A DNA stretch of 64,000 bases from contig NZ_JAERVO010000008.1 in NCBI RefSeq assembly GCF_016798325.1, positions 124,001 to 188,000 on the forward strand, written 5' to 3'. The notes under the pieces are model-generated. The model was given only the letters and a program-made list of their open reading frames with translations, ran no database searches and was not told the origin of the DNA. Source of the stretch: Marinobacter mangrovi (GTDB lineage Bacteria; Pseudomonadota; Gammaproteobacteria; Pseudomonadales; Oleiphilaceae). Below, one piece after another: positions 7,264 to 17,079 of this stretch. A program made the translations under genes and the position numbers. Every line of letters begins with the position of its first letter. The stretch's first letter is position 1.

Positions 7264-9481
7264 ACAGGCTTTCCAGCGAATAGCCGACGGTCAGGAAGCC
7301 GGCCCAGTGGTCGTCATCCGCCCAGGCGGTGGAGATCTGGACCGGCCCCAGGAAGGTGTTGACCCCGGCAAACACCCCGTAGGAGTGGATCACGTCCGAC
7401 CATTGGGCATCGCCGATGTCCTGCCAGCCGTTACCACCCTCGTAGCTGACGCCGGCAAAGAAGGGCACGATGGGACCGCCAAAGCGACGGTAGGTGTACA
7501 GGCTCAGCAGGGCCGCGTCCTGGCCGGTCACTTCGCCGCGGGCGTACGCCGACAGCCGGTGGAAGCCGCCGAGGGACACGTAGTTCTCCACCCCCGCCTC
7601 GCCTTTGGTGACGGCGCTGGCAAACAGTTGGCCGACGACGACCTGATCGCCCCACTCGCCGGCTTTGGCCGCCAGCATGGTGGTGCGGTCGAAATTACGG
7701 TCGGCCCCGATACCGGGACGCTCGAAGCGGCCATTCAGGCCGAAGAAGCCGCCGTTACTGGGCAGGAACGGGTCGTTGAGGGTGTCGAAGGTCAGCTGCA
7801 GGGTCCAGGCGCCCTGATTGACGCGGTCACTGAAGTCGTTGGTTTCCCCAAGCTCATCCTCTACCGAGGCCACACCACGACGATAGCCGGCCCGAACCTC
7901 GCCCTCGGCCCCCAGCTCCATGCCCATGCTGAGATCGAAAGAGCTCTCCTCCAGCTCGATTTTGCCGACGCGATCCCCGCTGTCGTCAAACACCGAGTAG
8001 CTGTCACGCTTGTACTGGCCGCCGACCAGCGCGAATCGGCGGTAGCCGTAGTCCAGCGGCTGGAACCATTCCGTTCGCACGTAGGGCTCGGTGCCCAATT
8101 GCACGCCGGTTTTCCACTCCGCGCCCAGGGAGTTCAGCTCGGTCATCTGGTAGGAACCGGCTACGTTGAATCGGGTCTCGTCCTGGAAATTGTCTTCATA
8201 GGACAGGCCAAAGCGCAGGTAATTCGGCCCCCAGCTTTTCTCCTGCACATCAATGACCAGAACGGCCCCTTCACCCGGATTGTCGCCCGGCTCCAAGGAA
8301 TAGCTGACCGTCTCGTAATAACCCAGGCCATAGATGCGCCGCAGGTCATCCTCCAACTGATCCACATCCAGCGGCTGACCCGGCTCCTGACGGATCCGCG
8401 AGCGCAGGAATTCACGGGACAGCCGGGAATCGTCGTCGATGCGAATGCGGGCGATGCGTTCCGGCGTGAATCGCGCGGTTTGACGGCGTTTTTCGTAGGC
8501 GGCCCAGGTTGGCGCATCGACACTCAGGTGGTTCAGGCTGACGGCCTTGTTGCGGGTGGCGGTAGCGCCGATCTCGATGATCTGTGTGGCGTCGTAGAAG
8601 TCTGCCGATGTCATGCCTTCCAGATCGGGACGAATCAGCACGTCGCCGTCACCCATCCGGTCCAACTGGTCGTCCACGTTGCGACGGGTCATCAGGGTGG
8701 TGAGCTGGCCCACCACCGAAAAGGCGCCGGTCAGCTTTTCCGTATCCTGCAGGGCGTCGCTGATGTCCACGGCGATCACCACGTCCGCCCCCATGGACTG
8801 GGCCACGCTGATGGGCAGGTTGTTGGCAATGCCGCCATCGACCAGCAGTTTGCCGTCGATCTCGGTGGGTGCGTAGACGCCGGGAATGCTCATGCTGGCG
8901 CGGATGGACTGGGCCAGGGAGCCGTGACTGAGCACCACTTCCTTGCCGGTGCCCAGATCCGTGGCCACAGCACGGAAACGCAGGGGCAGGTCATCGAAAT
9001 CCCGCACCAGGGCTGCCTTACGGGTCAGTTCGTTGAGGATGAAACCGAGGTTTTGTCCGGCCACCAGCCCGCGCCCGACGGTAAACCCCCGACTGCTCAG
9101 GCCGATGCCCGGATCGACCGGGTAGCGCCAGTCGTCGAATTTGCGTCGCACCGGCTTGTAGGCTCGCCCCGGACTGTCCTGAAAGCTGGAGACCCAATCC
9201 ATCTCGATGAAGCGGTCTTCGATCTCATCCACGTCCATGCCCAGGGCGTACAGGGCCGCCACCGCAGAACCGGCGCTGGTGCCGACGACGATATCGACGG
9301 GCACATGCATTTCCTCCAGTGCCCTCAGCACGCCTACGTGGGCCATTCCCTTGGCGCCACCACCGCTGAGAACCAGAGCCACGACCGGCCGCTCCTCACC
9401 AGGCGCGTCGTCCGACAGCGCCTGGGCGCCTACGGAAAAGGCGCAGGCAGACAACAGCAAGGCAGTGATGATTCTCGACAC
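7250..9481 (-). CDS. Patatin-like phospholipase fused to POTRA and outer-membrane barrel (PlpD type)
   Basis: 743 residues from a GTG start with GGGAG upstream; PlpD of P. aeruginosa is about the same size. Order: signal peptide (1-19), patatin domain (about 30-225) with the oxyanion motif SGGGAKGMAHVG, nucleophile Ser69 in GTSAGS and catalytic Asp215 in DGG, then a POTRA-like segment (about 345-420) and a C-terminal half rich in alternating beta strands (RFGLSYEDNF, RAGYRRGVAS), matching a BamA-like 16-strand barrel. This is the type Vd autotransporter layout, in which the barrel carries a lipase to the cell surface. Both catalytic residues are present. The final residue is leucine, not the usual phenylalanine of barrel proteins. 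Confidence 0.88.
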   Translation of the reverse strand: MSRIITALLLSACAFSVGAQALSDDAPGEERPVVALVLSGGGAKGMAHVGVLRALEEMHVPVDIVVGTSAGSAVAALYALGMDVDEIEDRFIEMDWVSSFQDSPGRAYKPVRRKFDDWRYPVDPGIGLSSRGFTVGRGLVAGQNLGFILNELTRKAALVRDFDDLPLRFRAVATDLGTGKEVVLSHGSLAQSIRASMSIPGVYAPTEIDGKLLVDGGIANNLPISVAQSMGADVVIAVDISDALQDTEKLTGAFSVVGQLTTLMTRRNVDDQLDRMGDGDVLIRPDLEGMTSADFYDATQIIEIGATATRNKAVSLNHLSVDAPTWAAYEKRRQTARFTPERIARIRIDDDSRLSREFLRSRIRQEPGQPLDVDQLEDDLRRIYGLGYYETVSYSLEPGDNPGEGAVLVIDVQEKSWGPNYLRFGLSYEDNFQDETRFNVAGSYQMTELNSLGAEWKTGVQLGTEPYVRTEWFQPLDYGYRRFALVGGQYKRDSYSVFDDSGDRVGKIELEESSFDLSMGMELGAEGEVRAGYRRGVASVEDELGETNDFSDRVNQGAWTLQLTFDTLNDPFLPSNGGFFGLNGRFERPGIGADRNFDRTTMLAAKAGEWGDQVVVGQLFASAVTKGEAGVENYVSLGGFHRLSAYARGEVTGQDAALLSLYTYRRFGGPIVPFFAGVSYEGGNGWQDIGDAQWSDVIHSYGVFAGVNTFLGPVQISTAWADDDHWAGFLTVGYSLESLFIGL

Positions 9482-9583
9482 GCGGGGAGCTCCCTACCCG
9501 GGCTTGAACAGTGGATCCGATCGGTGGCGTCCTGACCGGCAAACGTCTCATCCGGGACGCTGCCGGTTCAGATGCGGCGGGTA

Positions 9584-10222
9584 TTATTGGCGATCCTTCT
9601 CGTCATCGGCCAGTGACAAATGGGAAATGTCGGGCACGACCGGCGGTATCTCCTCCCGTTGCTCCACCAGGGTGGAACCGGCCGGGGCGATCGTCCAGTC
9701 GTCCAGGTGCTCGAACATCGGCGCTTCCACTTCGCGGGTTTCGCTCAGACGATCGTGGGCCGGTGCGACCTGCAGGCTGGAATGGGCCAGGATGCTGTCC
9801 ACTTTCTCGCCGGCCACATTGGGGCGGTCGCCGGGTTCCACCTTGACGCCGCCGCCCGTGTCATCGGCCGTCGCCGTCGGCGTGGGCGGCGGTTCGGAGG
9901 GTGCTGGAGTGGGCTTGGCGGGCGCCGGGGCCGGCCTGGATGACGCCTCTGGCGTCGGCCGGGCAGACCGGGGTGCTGGCTCAGGCGCTTCGCCTGCCGC
10001 ACTCATCGGCTCCGCATAGGCCACCATGCCATGCTTGTGCAGGACCGCCACGTATTTCTCGGCCTGCTCCTGATCCAGCTTGTTGCGAATCACCACCCGC
10101 TTGCCGCTGAACATACGCTCGACCTGTTCCACCGAGGCCTTGAACAGGGCCCGGGCGTTGGCGCGAGCCGACTGCTGATCCGTACCGGGTGTACACTCGC
10201 CCTGGAATACCAACTGATACAT
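9584..10222 (-). CDS. Uncharacterised protein with small N-terminal alpha/beta domain and disordered linker
   Basis: 212 residues from ATG 10222, preceded by GGAGGAG; the start at 10246 lacks a site. Residues 1-75 (YQLVFQGECTPG ... LFKASVEQVERMFSGKRVVI ... AEKYVAVLHKHG) form a small alpha/beta module. I recall this module at the N-terminus of various proteobacterial proteins, often before a membrane domain, and its helix-strand pattern resembles the L7/L12 C-terminal fold. That recollection needs a profile search. Residues 80-130 are Pro/Ala-rich. The rest is acidic with no recognised domain, signal peptide or membrane segment. It lies downstream of nothing obvious and is divergent from the membrane protein gene at 10415. 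Confidence 0.7.
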   Translation of the reverse strand: MYQLVFQGECTPGTDQQSARANARALFKASVEQVERMFSGKRVVIRNKLDQEQAEKYVAVLHKHGMVAYAEPMSAAGEAPEPAPRSARPTPEASSRPAPAPAKPTPAPSEPPPTPTATADDTGGGVKVEPGDRPNVAGEKVDSILAHSSLQVAPAHDRLSETREVEAPMFEHLDDWTIAPAGSTLVEQREEIPPVVPDISHLSLADDEKDRQ

Positions 10223-10414
10223 GACTGCTCCTCCACTGAAATACATCGCCGCGGAAACGCCCCGCCCCGTGGTTTTCTACCATCCTAGCGCATCCGGCAG
10301 AACCGCCAAAGCTGCACCGACCTGCGGGCGAAAAGTCGTTCCCCTGCCTTCCGGATTCACGTAGCATTTGCCTCATTTTGGGGCATTGAGCCGTATCTTG
10401 CCGGGGAGTACCGC

Positions 10415-11182
10415 ATGCTTCTGCTACTGATCAAAGTTGTCGTCACGCTGGTCACCGTCCTGGCGCTGGCCTGGCTCGCCGAGCGGGTGAGTACCCGGGT
10501 GGCCGGCGTTCTGGCCGGCTTCCCGCTGGGGACCGGCGTCGCACTGTTCTTCCTCGGGTTTGAGCAGGGGCCGGCCTACGCGGCGGACGCGGCACGAGGC
10601 ACCCTGCTCGGCTTTATCGGTGCCCAGGCCCTGGCGCTTGCCTTCGCCGCCAGCGCCAGTCAGCACCGACTGAACACTTTGGCACTGTCGCTGCTGGCGT
10701 TCCTGGCGGTCGCCCTGCCACTGTCGCTGCTGGATCTGCCCCTGTGGGCGGCCCTGCCGATCAGCGTTCTCTCGACCATCGTCGCCCACCGGCTCATGCG
10801 CCACCTGGCGGACACCGCGATCACGCTGCGCCGGCCACCGGGCTGGGGCGTGCATATCCTGCGCGGCATCATATCCGGGTTGATTGTCGTGGGCGTGACA
10901 TCGGCGGCGTACTGGGGCAGCACCACGCTGAGTGGCGTTCTTGCGGCCTTCCCCATTACCTTCTTCCCGCTGCTGGCGATTGTCTTCTGGCAGCATGGCC
11001 CTGCCCCGGCGCAGACGCTGGTCAAACACTACCCGGCGGGTATGGGCTCGCTGATTACCCACACCGTGGCTGTGGCGCTGCTGTACCCGCATCTGGGGAT
11101 TGTCGTCGGCACACTGTGCGCCCTGGCGCTGGCCACCGTCTGGTCGGCCGGCTGGCTGGCGTGGCAAAAACGCCAGTCCTGA
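10415..11182 (+). CDS. Multi-pass membrane protein with internal duplication (DUF3147/GlpM-like)
   Basis: 255 residues, almost entirely hydrophobic, with about eight membrane segments. The two halves resemble each other: VSTRVAGVLAGFPLGTGVALF near residue 30 and STTLSGVLAAFPITFFPLLA near residue 170. This suggests an inverted or tandem repeat of a four-helix unit. Small membrane proteins of the GlpM/DUF3147 type carry one such unit, so this may be a fused pair. No transport motif or catalytic residue is recognisable. The ribosome site is weak (GGGGAGTACCGC before the ATG). Function unknown. Confidence 0.65.
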   Translation: MLLLLIKVVVTLVTVLALAWLAERVSTRVAGVLAGFPLGTGVALFFLGFEQGPAYAADAARGTLLGFIGAQALALAFAASASQHRLNTLALSLLAFLAVALPLSLLDLPLWAALPISVLSTIVAHRLMRHLADTAITLRRPPGWGVHILRGIISGLIVVGVTSAAYWGSTTLSGVLAAFPITFFPLLAIVFWQHGPAPAQTLVKHYPAGMGSLITHTVAVALLYPHLGIVVGTLCALALATVWSAGWLAWQKRQS

Positions 11183-11270
11183 CGGGCTCTGACGTGACGT
11201 TGCCATTGCAAACAATTGAAAAAATAGCGCGCCAGGACTAAGCAAACCCGCATCGGTTTGCCATAATGCA

Positions 11271-11300
11271 CCGTAACATCGCTTAACATTCCGTTACATT
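11271..11300 (+). promoter_or_regulatory. Three direct repeats phased at exactly 10 bp
   Basis: TAACAT at 11274-11279, TAACAT at 11284-11289 and TTACAT at 11294-11299 share a 10-base period, each with a similar flank (ccg, gct, ccg before; c or t after). Tandem half-sites one helical turn apart, with a GTTACAT-like core, are typical for OmpR/PhoB-family winged-helix regulators. The array ends 18 bases before the ATG of the exported protein. A CATAAT hexamer at 11262-11267 could be a -10, which would put the array downstream of transcription start, in a repressor-like position. Confidence 0.45.
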
Positions 11301-11317
11301 GCAGACAGGGATCAGTG

Positions 11318-11710
11318 ATGGCCACGCGCACCAACACCCACATGACGGCTCTTTCGAGGCTGCTGGCAGGAACAGGATTTCTGGCGGCCATGGCCCTGAG
11401 CGCCTCTGCACGTGCCGAAAACATCGACCTCCTGTTGAGCAGCCTGTTCCAGACCGACGGCCCCACGTACATCGGCGCCACCAGCGTCAACCGGGACGAC
11501 ATTCCCGACAGCGCCAACTACGCCAAGAAATACCTGATCGTTGACTTCCGCTTCCAGCAGCAACCGCCGGACAGCAGCCTGCAGGCGAGCATCCACACCA
11601 TCTGCATGGCCATGATCCGCGACCATGACCTGATGCAGCGCCTGACACACCAGGGTTACGACATGGTGTCCGTGGCGTTCGACCGCCGGTCCCAATACGA
11701 CTGCCTCTGA
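11318..11710 (+). CDS. Small exported protein of unknown function
   Basis: 130 residues from ATG 11318 (GTG at 11315 is also possible) with AGGGA upstream. The N-terminus has a signal peptide ending LSASARA, with cleavage before ENIDLL. The mature part is about 100 residues with a beta strand (KKYLIVDFRF), a helix containing a cysteine (IHTICMAMIRDHDLMQRL) and an end of SQYDCL. The two cysteines could form a periplasmic disulfide. I do not recognise the family. It follows the phased repeats at 11271-11300 and stands alone between convergent and unrelated genes, so it is probably its own transcription unit. Confidence 0.68.
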   Translation: MATRTNTHMTALSRLLAGTGFLAAMALSASARAENIDLLLSSLFQTDGPTYIGATSVNRDDIPDSANYAKKYLIVDFRFQQQPPDSSLQASIHTICMAMIRDHDLMQRLTHQGYDMVSVAFDRRSQYDCL

Positions 11711-11725
11711 TCCGCCCACCCGGGC

Positions 11726-14700
11726 CTAGGACGTCTGCGGGTCATCCGCCAGTAAATCCGGGAACGCCTCAAGCCGATCGTGGACGCTGTCCAGATCGAA
11801 CGCGTCGACGTCGGCCAACAGGTCACGGCCGTATTCCACAATGTCCAGCGCGCCGTAGCGTTTGCCCCACTCGATGACCTGTTGGGCAAAGGAGGCCAAC
11901 TGCTCCGGATCGCCACTGCCGCGCATGCCTTCCCAGTCGGAGGCGAACTGCGCCTGCAGGTCCCGGGACAGCCGACGACGCTGGTAGGGGTTGGTGACCG
12001 GGCGCAACACCACTTCTTCCCGATCGGCGCCGGCCTCCGCGTCGCCATCGACCGCCTCAAAGTCATGATCCAGGAAGCGGGCCAGCTCCTGCATCAACAC
12101 GTAACGACTCACCGGCTTCTGCAGGAAACCGTCGAACCCGGCATCCTCGATGCGGCTGGCATCGCCGGGCATGACGGACGCGGTCAGGGCAATCACCGGA
12201 ATGTGGGCCAGTGCCTCGTCTTCGTGCATGGTGCGGCGGCAGGTGAAGCCGTCCATCACCGGCATGCGGATATCCATCAGTACGGCGCCGGGCTGGCATT
12301 CCCGGGCCACACTCAGGGCCTGGCCACCATCTTCGGCCTCGATCACCTTGAGGCCGGCCGGCTCCAGCATGTCGCGCACCAGTTGCCGGTTGATGCGGTT
12401 GTCGTCGACCACCAGGACCACGTCGTCCCTGAAGACAAAGCCGGGATTGTCCTCGGATTGCGACTCCGGACCGGTGGTCGACGTCTCCACATCGTGCAGC
12501 ACCACGCGGAAGCAGGAGCCTTCGTCCGGAACGCTGTGGACGCTCAATTCACCGCCCATCATGCGCACCAGCTTGCGACTGATCGCCAGACCCAGACCGG
12601 TGCCACCGTATTGGCGGTTGCTCTGGCCTTCCTGCTGTTCAAAGGCGTCGAATATCCGGGCCTGCTGGTCGTCGGGAATGCCGATACCGGTATCGCGTAC
12701 TTCAATGACCAACTGGCAGTCTTCGCCGGCATCGTCGCTGTGGCAGCGTTCGGTGTGGGCGGTCAGGGTGATTTCGCCCTCGTGGGTGAACTTGATGGCG
12801 TTGCCCACCAGGTTGAACAACACCTGGCGCAGACGGGTCTCGTCCAGCACCATCGCCCGGGGCATGTCCTCCGACAGGGAGACAGTCAGCGTGAGGCCGC
12901 GGGCCTTGGCGCGCATTTCAAAGATCCGGCGCACGTCTTCCAGTAGCCGCTTCAGGTCCAGCGCGCCAAACTCCAGGCGCATCTTGCCCGCCTCGATGCG
13001 GGACAGGTCGAGGATGTCGTTGATCAGGGTCAGCAGACTGCGACTGCCGGCCTTGATGGACTCGATATAGCCCCGCTGACGGGTGTCGGTCACGCTACCT
13101 TCCAGCAATTCGCTGTAGCCCATGACCGCGTTCATCGGCGTGCGGATTTCATGGGACATGTTGGCCAGGAACTCACTCTTGGCCCGGTTGGCCGACTCCG
13201 CTTCCCGAGCCAGCTTCTCCGCCTCCAGCTTGGCGGCCCGCAGCTCATCCTCGCTGCGGCGCAGGGCGTCCTCGGAGCGGATCCGCTCGTCCACTTCCCG
13301 CGACAGTTTGCGGTTCCAGTACAGGAAGATCAGCACCACCACCACGGCAATGAGGACCACCCGGCGCACCACGGTGTAATCGATGTCCTGCTCGATATCC
13401 AGGTGGATCCAGCGGTTGTAGATCTTGTCGTATTCGTCCTTCTCGATGGCGCCCAGGCCCTTGTTGAGGATGCGCAGCAGTTCCGGCTCATCGCGTCTCA
13501 CTGCCAGGCGCAGTTCGTACTGGTAGGGCGTAATGCTGGTGATGCGCAGGTTGGACAGGCCCAGGTGCGCGACGGTGTAACTGACCCCGGGTATGTGGGT
13601 GATCATCACATCCAGATCGCCGTTGGACAGGGCCAACAGCCCTTCTTCCAGGTTATCCACCGGATACAGGTTGAGCTCGGGATGGTTGATCAGCAGGTAT
13701 TCATGGCTGGCCTGCTGGCGTACCACGCCCACTCGCTCGTCACGCAGTTCCCGCAGGTCGCCGATAAACCGGCCGTCGTCCCGGATGACCATGGCGATGG
13801 GCAGGCTCAGGTAGGCCCGGGTAAACAGGAACAGTTTCTCACGACGGGGCGTACGCGGCAGGGCCGGCAGGATGTCGATGTCACCGTTCTGCAGCATGCT
13901 CTCCGCCTTCGACCAGTCGTCGATCTGGCGGGTGGCGAAGCGGGTATCGAGGCTGTCGCCCAGCTTGCCAACCAGGTCCGGTACCAGGCCCGTGGCGCGG
14001 TCGTCCTCGGTAAACTCGAACGGCGGCCAGTCCTTGCGGAAGGCGACCCGCAGGTCCGGGTGCCGTTTGAGCCACGCCTGCTCGTCCGGGGTGATGGTCA
14101 CTTCATTCTGATTGTCCACACCGGGCAACTCGAAGGACATCCACTTGCCCTGGATTGCCCGGCTCTCACTGCCGGTAATCGCTTCCACGCCGGCGTTCAG
14201 CACCCGCTGCAGCCGGGCGTTGTCGCCGGCAACAGCGAAGGCTACTTCGGCCGGCTGGCTGTTGAGAACGGTGACCAGGGAAATCTGGTCGATCAGGCCG
14301 GCGCGCAGATAGTCGGATATCACCGGCATGGGGGCAAAGAACGCGTCGGCGCGTCCATTGATGATGCTGTTCACCGCCTCACTGACCGACCGCACCGGAA
14401 TCGGCCGGAACGACTGGATCGAATCCAGCAGCGTGTACTGGTGGCTGTCGCCGGCGATCAGCGCGACCCGCTTGCGCTCCAGATCGGACAGTCGCTGGAC
14501 GGACGCGTCCTGGGCATTGGCAAACAGACCGTAGTTGAGGGTCATGACGCTTTCCGTGAAGCGCAGATCGGGCGCGCTGACTGCCGGCTGCACGGTGGTT
14601 ACCAGGGCGTCCAGCTCACCGTTGCGCAAACGGGACTCCAACGTCATGGCCGCGCCCGGTACCAACTCGACCTTCACGCCCAGCTTGCTACCCACCAACC

Positions 14701-14926
14701 GGGCAAAGGCGGGATAGGTGCCCACCATGTCGCCATCGGTCGCCAGGTAGGCCAGCGGCTTGCGCTGACCGGCAATACCGATGCGCAACGTGTCCTGTTT
14801 TCCCAGCCAGGCCAGATCCTCGGCCCCGAGTACCGGTTGCGGCGAATCCATAAGCGGGTCGGCCTGGGCAAACGCCCCCAGCAACTGGCACAGTACAATC
14901 AGGAGAGCGGGCGCCAGGGTGCGCAT
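11726..14926 (-). CDS. BvgS-like hybrid sensor histidine kinase
   Basis: 1066 residues. Signal peptide (1-23), two tandem periplasmic solute-binding (SBP_bac_3) domains at about 40-270 and 285-505, one membrane helix ([15 protein letters not shown]) and a coiled linker. Then a HisKA domain with the phospho-acceptor in [20 protein letters not shown], an ATPase domain ([30 protein letters not shown]), and a receiver with [11 protein letters not shown] and the acceptor Asp in [11 protein letters not shown]. The last ~75 residues are helical and resemble a histidine phosphotransfer domain but show no obvious acceptor histidine. Such kinases respond to small solutes. No response regulator gene is adjacent, so its partner is elsewhere. 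GTG 14929 is an alternative start one codon upstream. Confidence 0.9.
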   Translation of the reverse strand: MRTLAPALLIVLCQLLGAFAQADPLMDSPQPVLGAEDLAWLGKQDTLRIGIAGQRKPLAYLATDGDMVGTYPAFARLVGSKLGVKVELVPGAAMTLESRLRNGELDALVTTVQPAVSAPDLRFTESVMTLNYGLFANAQDASVQRLSDLERKRVALIAGDSHQYTLLDSIQSFRPIPVRSVSEAVNSIINGRADAFFAPMPVISDYLRAGLIDQISLVTVLNSQPAEVAFAVAGDNARLQRVLNAGVEAITGSESRAIQGKWMSFELPGVDNQNEVTITPDEQAWLKRHPDLRVAFRKDWPPFEFTEDDRATGLVPDLVGKLGDSLDTRFATRQIDDWSKAESMLQNGDIDILPALPRTPRREKLFLFTRAYLSLPIAMVIRDDGRFIGDLRELRDERVGVVRQQASHEYLLINHPELNLYPVDNLEEGLLALSNGDLDVMITHIPGVSYTVAHLGLSNLRITSITPYQYELRLAVRRDEPELLRILNKGLGAIEKDEYDKIYNRWIHLDIEQDIDYTVVRRVVLIAVVVVLIFLYWNRKLSREVDERIRSEDALRRSEDELRAAKLEAEKLAREAESANRAKSEFLANMSHEIRTPMNAVMGYSELLEGSVTDTRQRGYIESIKAGSRSLLTLINDILDLSRIEAGKMRLEFGALDLKRLLEDVRRIFEMRAKARGLTLTVSLSEDMPRAMVLDETRLRQVLFNLVGNAIKFTHEGEITLTAHTERCHSDDAGEDCQLVIEVRDTGIGIPDDQQARIFDAFEQQEGQSNRQYGGTGLGLAISRKLVRMMGGELSVHSVPDEGSCFRVVLHDVETSTTGPESQSEDNPGFVFRDDVVLVVDDNRINRQLVRDMLEPAGLKVIEAEDGGQALSVARECQPGAVLMDIRMPVMDGFTCRRTMHEDEALAHIPVIALTASVMPGDASRIEDAGFDGFLQKPVSRYVLMQELARFLDHDFEAVDGDAEAGADREEVVLRPVTNPYQRRRLSRDLQAQFASDWEGMRGSGDPEQLASFAQQVIEWGKRYGALDIVEYGRDLLADVDAFDLDSVHDRLEAFPDLLADDPQTS

Positions 14927-15015
14927 CACTTGGATATCCTCGGGTGTTTGACTAGATTTAAACGGGAAGCCTGAACGTGGGCACGACGGCCACCGACGCA
15001 GAGGACTTTAGCATC

Positions 15016-15249
15016 ATGGACACGAGTCAGCACACTCTGGAGACGCTGTTCGAGCAACTTGGCCTGCCGGCCGATCCGGGCAGTATCGAGGCTTTTATTG
15101 CCAAGCACGCTCCGCTCCCCCGGGAAACGGCTCTGGCCGATGCGCCATTCTGGAACTCCGCGCAATCGTCCTTCCTGCATGAAGGCATCGACGACGATTC
15201 CGACTGGGCGGAGGTCATCGACGAGCTGGACGCCCTCCTGCGCCACTGA
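15016..15249 (+). CDS. DUF2789-family small protein
   Basis: 77 residues from ATG 15016 with GAGGA ten bases upstream. The sequence (LETLFEQLGLPAD, FIAKHAPLP, LADAPFWNSAQSSFL, DWAEVIDELDALLR) matches the DUF2789 family of small acidic helical proteins, which are widespread in gammaproteobacteria and uncharacterised. The family is usually about 75-80 residues, so it looks complete. It is divergent from the hybrid kinase and convergent with the diguanylate cyclase, without a visible operon partner. Cytoplasmic; role unknown. Confidence 0.82.
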   Translation: MDTSQHTLETLFEQLGLPADPGSIEAFIAKHAPLPRETALADAPFWNSAQSSFLHEGIDDDSDWAEVIDELDALLRH

Positions 15250-15273
15250 ACGGCGGGCAGATGCCGCGCCGGT

Positions 15274-16863
15274 TCAGGCCCGGGTGACCTGATTGCGCCC
15301 GGCATCCTTCGCCCGATAGAGCGCCTTGTCGGCCATATCGAACAATTCCTCGGGGGTTTCGGCCTGCTCGAAGGCCACCAGGCCGGCCGAAATGGTAATG
15401 CCGACCGGCTCGTCCTGGAAGTGGAAGGGCAGATCGGCAATGTGCTCGCGCAGGTCGTCAATCACCGTGTACGCTTTGTCCACCGGGGTTTCCGGCAACA
15501 GCAGGACAAACTCCTCCCCGCCGTACCGCGCCACGAAATCCGTTGTGCGGACACGATCGCACAGGACCTTGGCGACCAGCTGAATCACACGATCGCCGGC
15601 CTTGTGGCCAAATGAATCGTTAACGGTCTTGAAATGGTCGATGTCGAGAATCGCCAGCGACGCCGGATGCCGATAACGCTGCCAGCGCTCGAACTCGAAC
15701 TGCAGCCGTTGCTGCCAGGCTTCCCGATTGGGTAGCTGGGTGAGCATGTCGGTCAGGGCCCGGGAGCGTTCCGCGCGCAACTGCTCCTGAACCTGCTCCG
15801 AATACGCTTCCATACCGGCCAGTTTTTCCTGCATGGCGGCCAGCTCATTCTCGAGAGCTTTCTCCCGGCGGCACTCGTCTTCGCGGTAAGCCTGGAACGA
15901 TGACGACAGGGACTGGATGTTGCGGCTCACCGAGGCTTTGAGGTCGTCCAGACTGGTGGACGTCTCTACCGCCTGCCCCATATCCTCCAGCCGGCTGCTC
16001 ACCGCCTGGTTCAGGCGATCAGACGCGTCGCGCTGATCCTGCCGCGCCTCCGCCTGCGCCTGGCAGTTGGCCTTGAGTGCAGCGAGGCGATCATCCAGGC
16101 GCCGCAGGAAGGCTTCGAATTCATTGCGGCTGCGGCTTACTGCCGCAATGACCAGATCAACGATCTCGTTGAGAGCATCCCGCAGCTCCGGCCACTCCAT
16201 GCTCTGGTCGAGAAGCTGCTTGAGGTGCTGCGCACGGGCGTGAGCCGACGGTTCCAGGGCGACCTGCCGTAATACGTGCTCCAACAGTTCGCCCACCCGG
16301 CGGGCAATGTTCACCCGTGGATCGTCAGCGGGATCTTCACTGAGTGAGACCAGTGCGTTTTCGATAGGCCTCCCCGCCGGGCCCGGCATCGCGTCATGAC
16401 GCTGGCGCGAGAAAAAGCGCCGCCAACCCCGATCCTCAGGCTGATCCAGCGTCTCGCGGTGGGATTCCAACAGGGTCGCCAGCTCCGTCAGCCAGGAGGC
16501 CATGCTTTCACTGTCCGGGCCCAGGTCGGCAATGCGTTTTTCCAGGGATCGAAACTGCTTGCGGACGGCACTCTCCGTCTGCTCCACCTGATCGAGAATG
16601 CGTTCAAGCGCCTGGTGCAGGTCCCGCTCGGAACGCGATCGCTTCTCGTCAAGCCGCTCCAGGGCCTGATCGAGCCGCGTCTGGACCTGACGCAGGATGC
16701 CCAGATCACAGGTCTCCCGGCGCAAGACATCCCGCAACTCGCCCAGCAGCTTGTCGATGGCGACGTCCTGCCCCGAGGCGAACAGACTGGTGCGCACCAG
16801 CAGGCGCTGTAGCGTGTATCGTTCTTCTTGCCAGTCCTTTTGGCCGGCCTCTTTTATGCTCAT
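15274..16863 (-). CDS. Diguanylate cyclase with long helical N-terminal region
   Basis: 529 residues from ATG 16863; the longer start at 16932 adds a leader without a ribosome site. The first ~350 residues are charged, heptad-like helices (for example LEELKRRLDDRLAALK-type patterns) with no membrane segment. The C-terminal GGDEF domain is intact: TDMLTQLPNREAWQQRL, LAILDIDHFKTVNDSFGH, and GGEEF as active site. RTTD lies five residues before GGEEF, which is the RxxD allosteric c-di-GMP inhibition site. It should make c-di-GMP from two GTP in the cytoplasm and be product-inhibited. The architecture resembles the coiled-coil cyclases of pseudomonads such as DgcP, but orthology is not established. 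Confidence 0.88.
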   Translation of the reverse strand: MSIKEAGQKDWQEERYTLQRLLVRTSLFASGQDVAIDKLLGELRDVLRRETCDLGILRQVQTRLDQALERLDEKRSRSERDLHQALERILDQVEQTESAVRKQFRSLEKRIADLGPDSESMASWLTELATLLESHRETLDQPEDRGWRRFFSRQRHDAMPGPAGRPIENALVSLSEDPADDPRVNIARRVGELLEHVLRQVALEPSAHARAQHLKQLLDQSMEWPELRDALNEIVDLVIAAVSRSRNEFEAFLRRLDDRLAALKANCQAQAEARQDQRDASDRLNQAVSSRLEDMGQAVETSTSLDDLKASVSRNIQSLSSSFQAYREDECRREKALENELAAMQEKLAGMEAYSEQVQEQLRAERSRALTDMLTQLPNREAWQQRLQFEFERWQRYRHPASLAILDIDHFKTVNDSFGHKAGDRVIQLVAKVLCDRVRTTDFVARYGGEEFVLLLPETPVDKAYTVIDDLREHIADLPFHFQDEPVGITISAGLVAFEQAETPEELFDMADKALYRAKDAGRNQVTRA

Positions 16864-17079
16864 GATGACAGCCTTGCGATCGCGGCAGGTAACGAGTGCC
16901 GTTATTTGGGACGCTTGCCGCGGGCATCCCATACCCGAGTCCAGCTCGCGCGCCCTCAGGGGATCTCGGTTCAGCTCCGTGGGCCGGAGCGTATCAACGC
17001 CCCCTTAAAAAGTATTCATGTCCATATAGGGTAGACGTCCCTCACCCCGGCATCTACTCGATCAGGGATCGGATTTTAT

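Noticed and set aside
7307-9535. A 742-codon plus-strand frame
   Set aside because: Antisense to the patatin autotransporter, which has all its catalytic motifs.
13151-14974. A 607-codon plus-strand frame
   Set aside because: It is antisense to the hybrid kinase, whose domains are unambiguous. Long antisense frames are common in GC-rich DNA; this one lacks a ribosome site and any domain.
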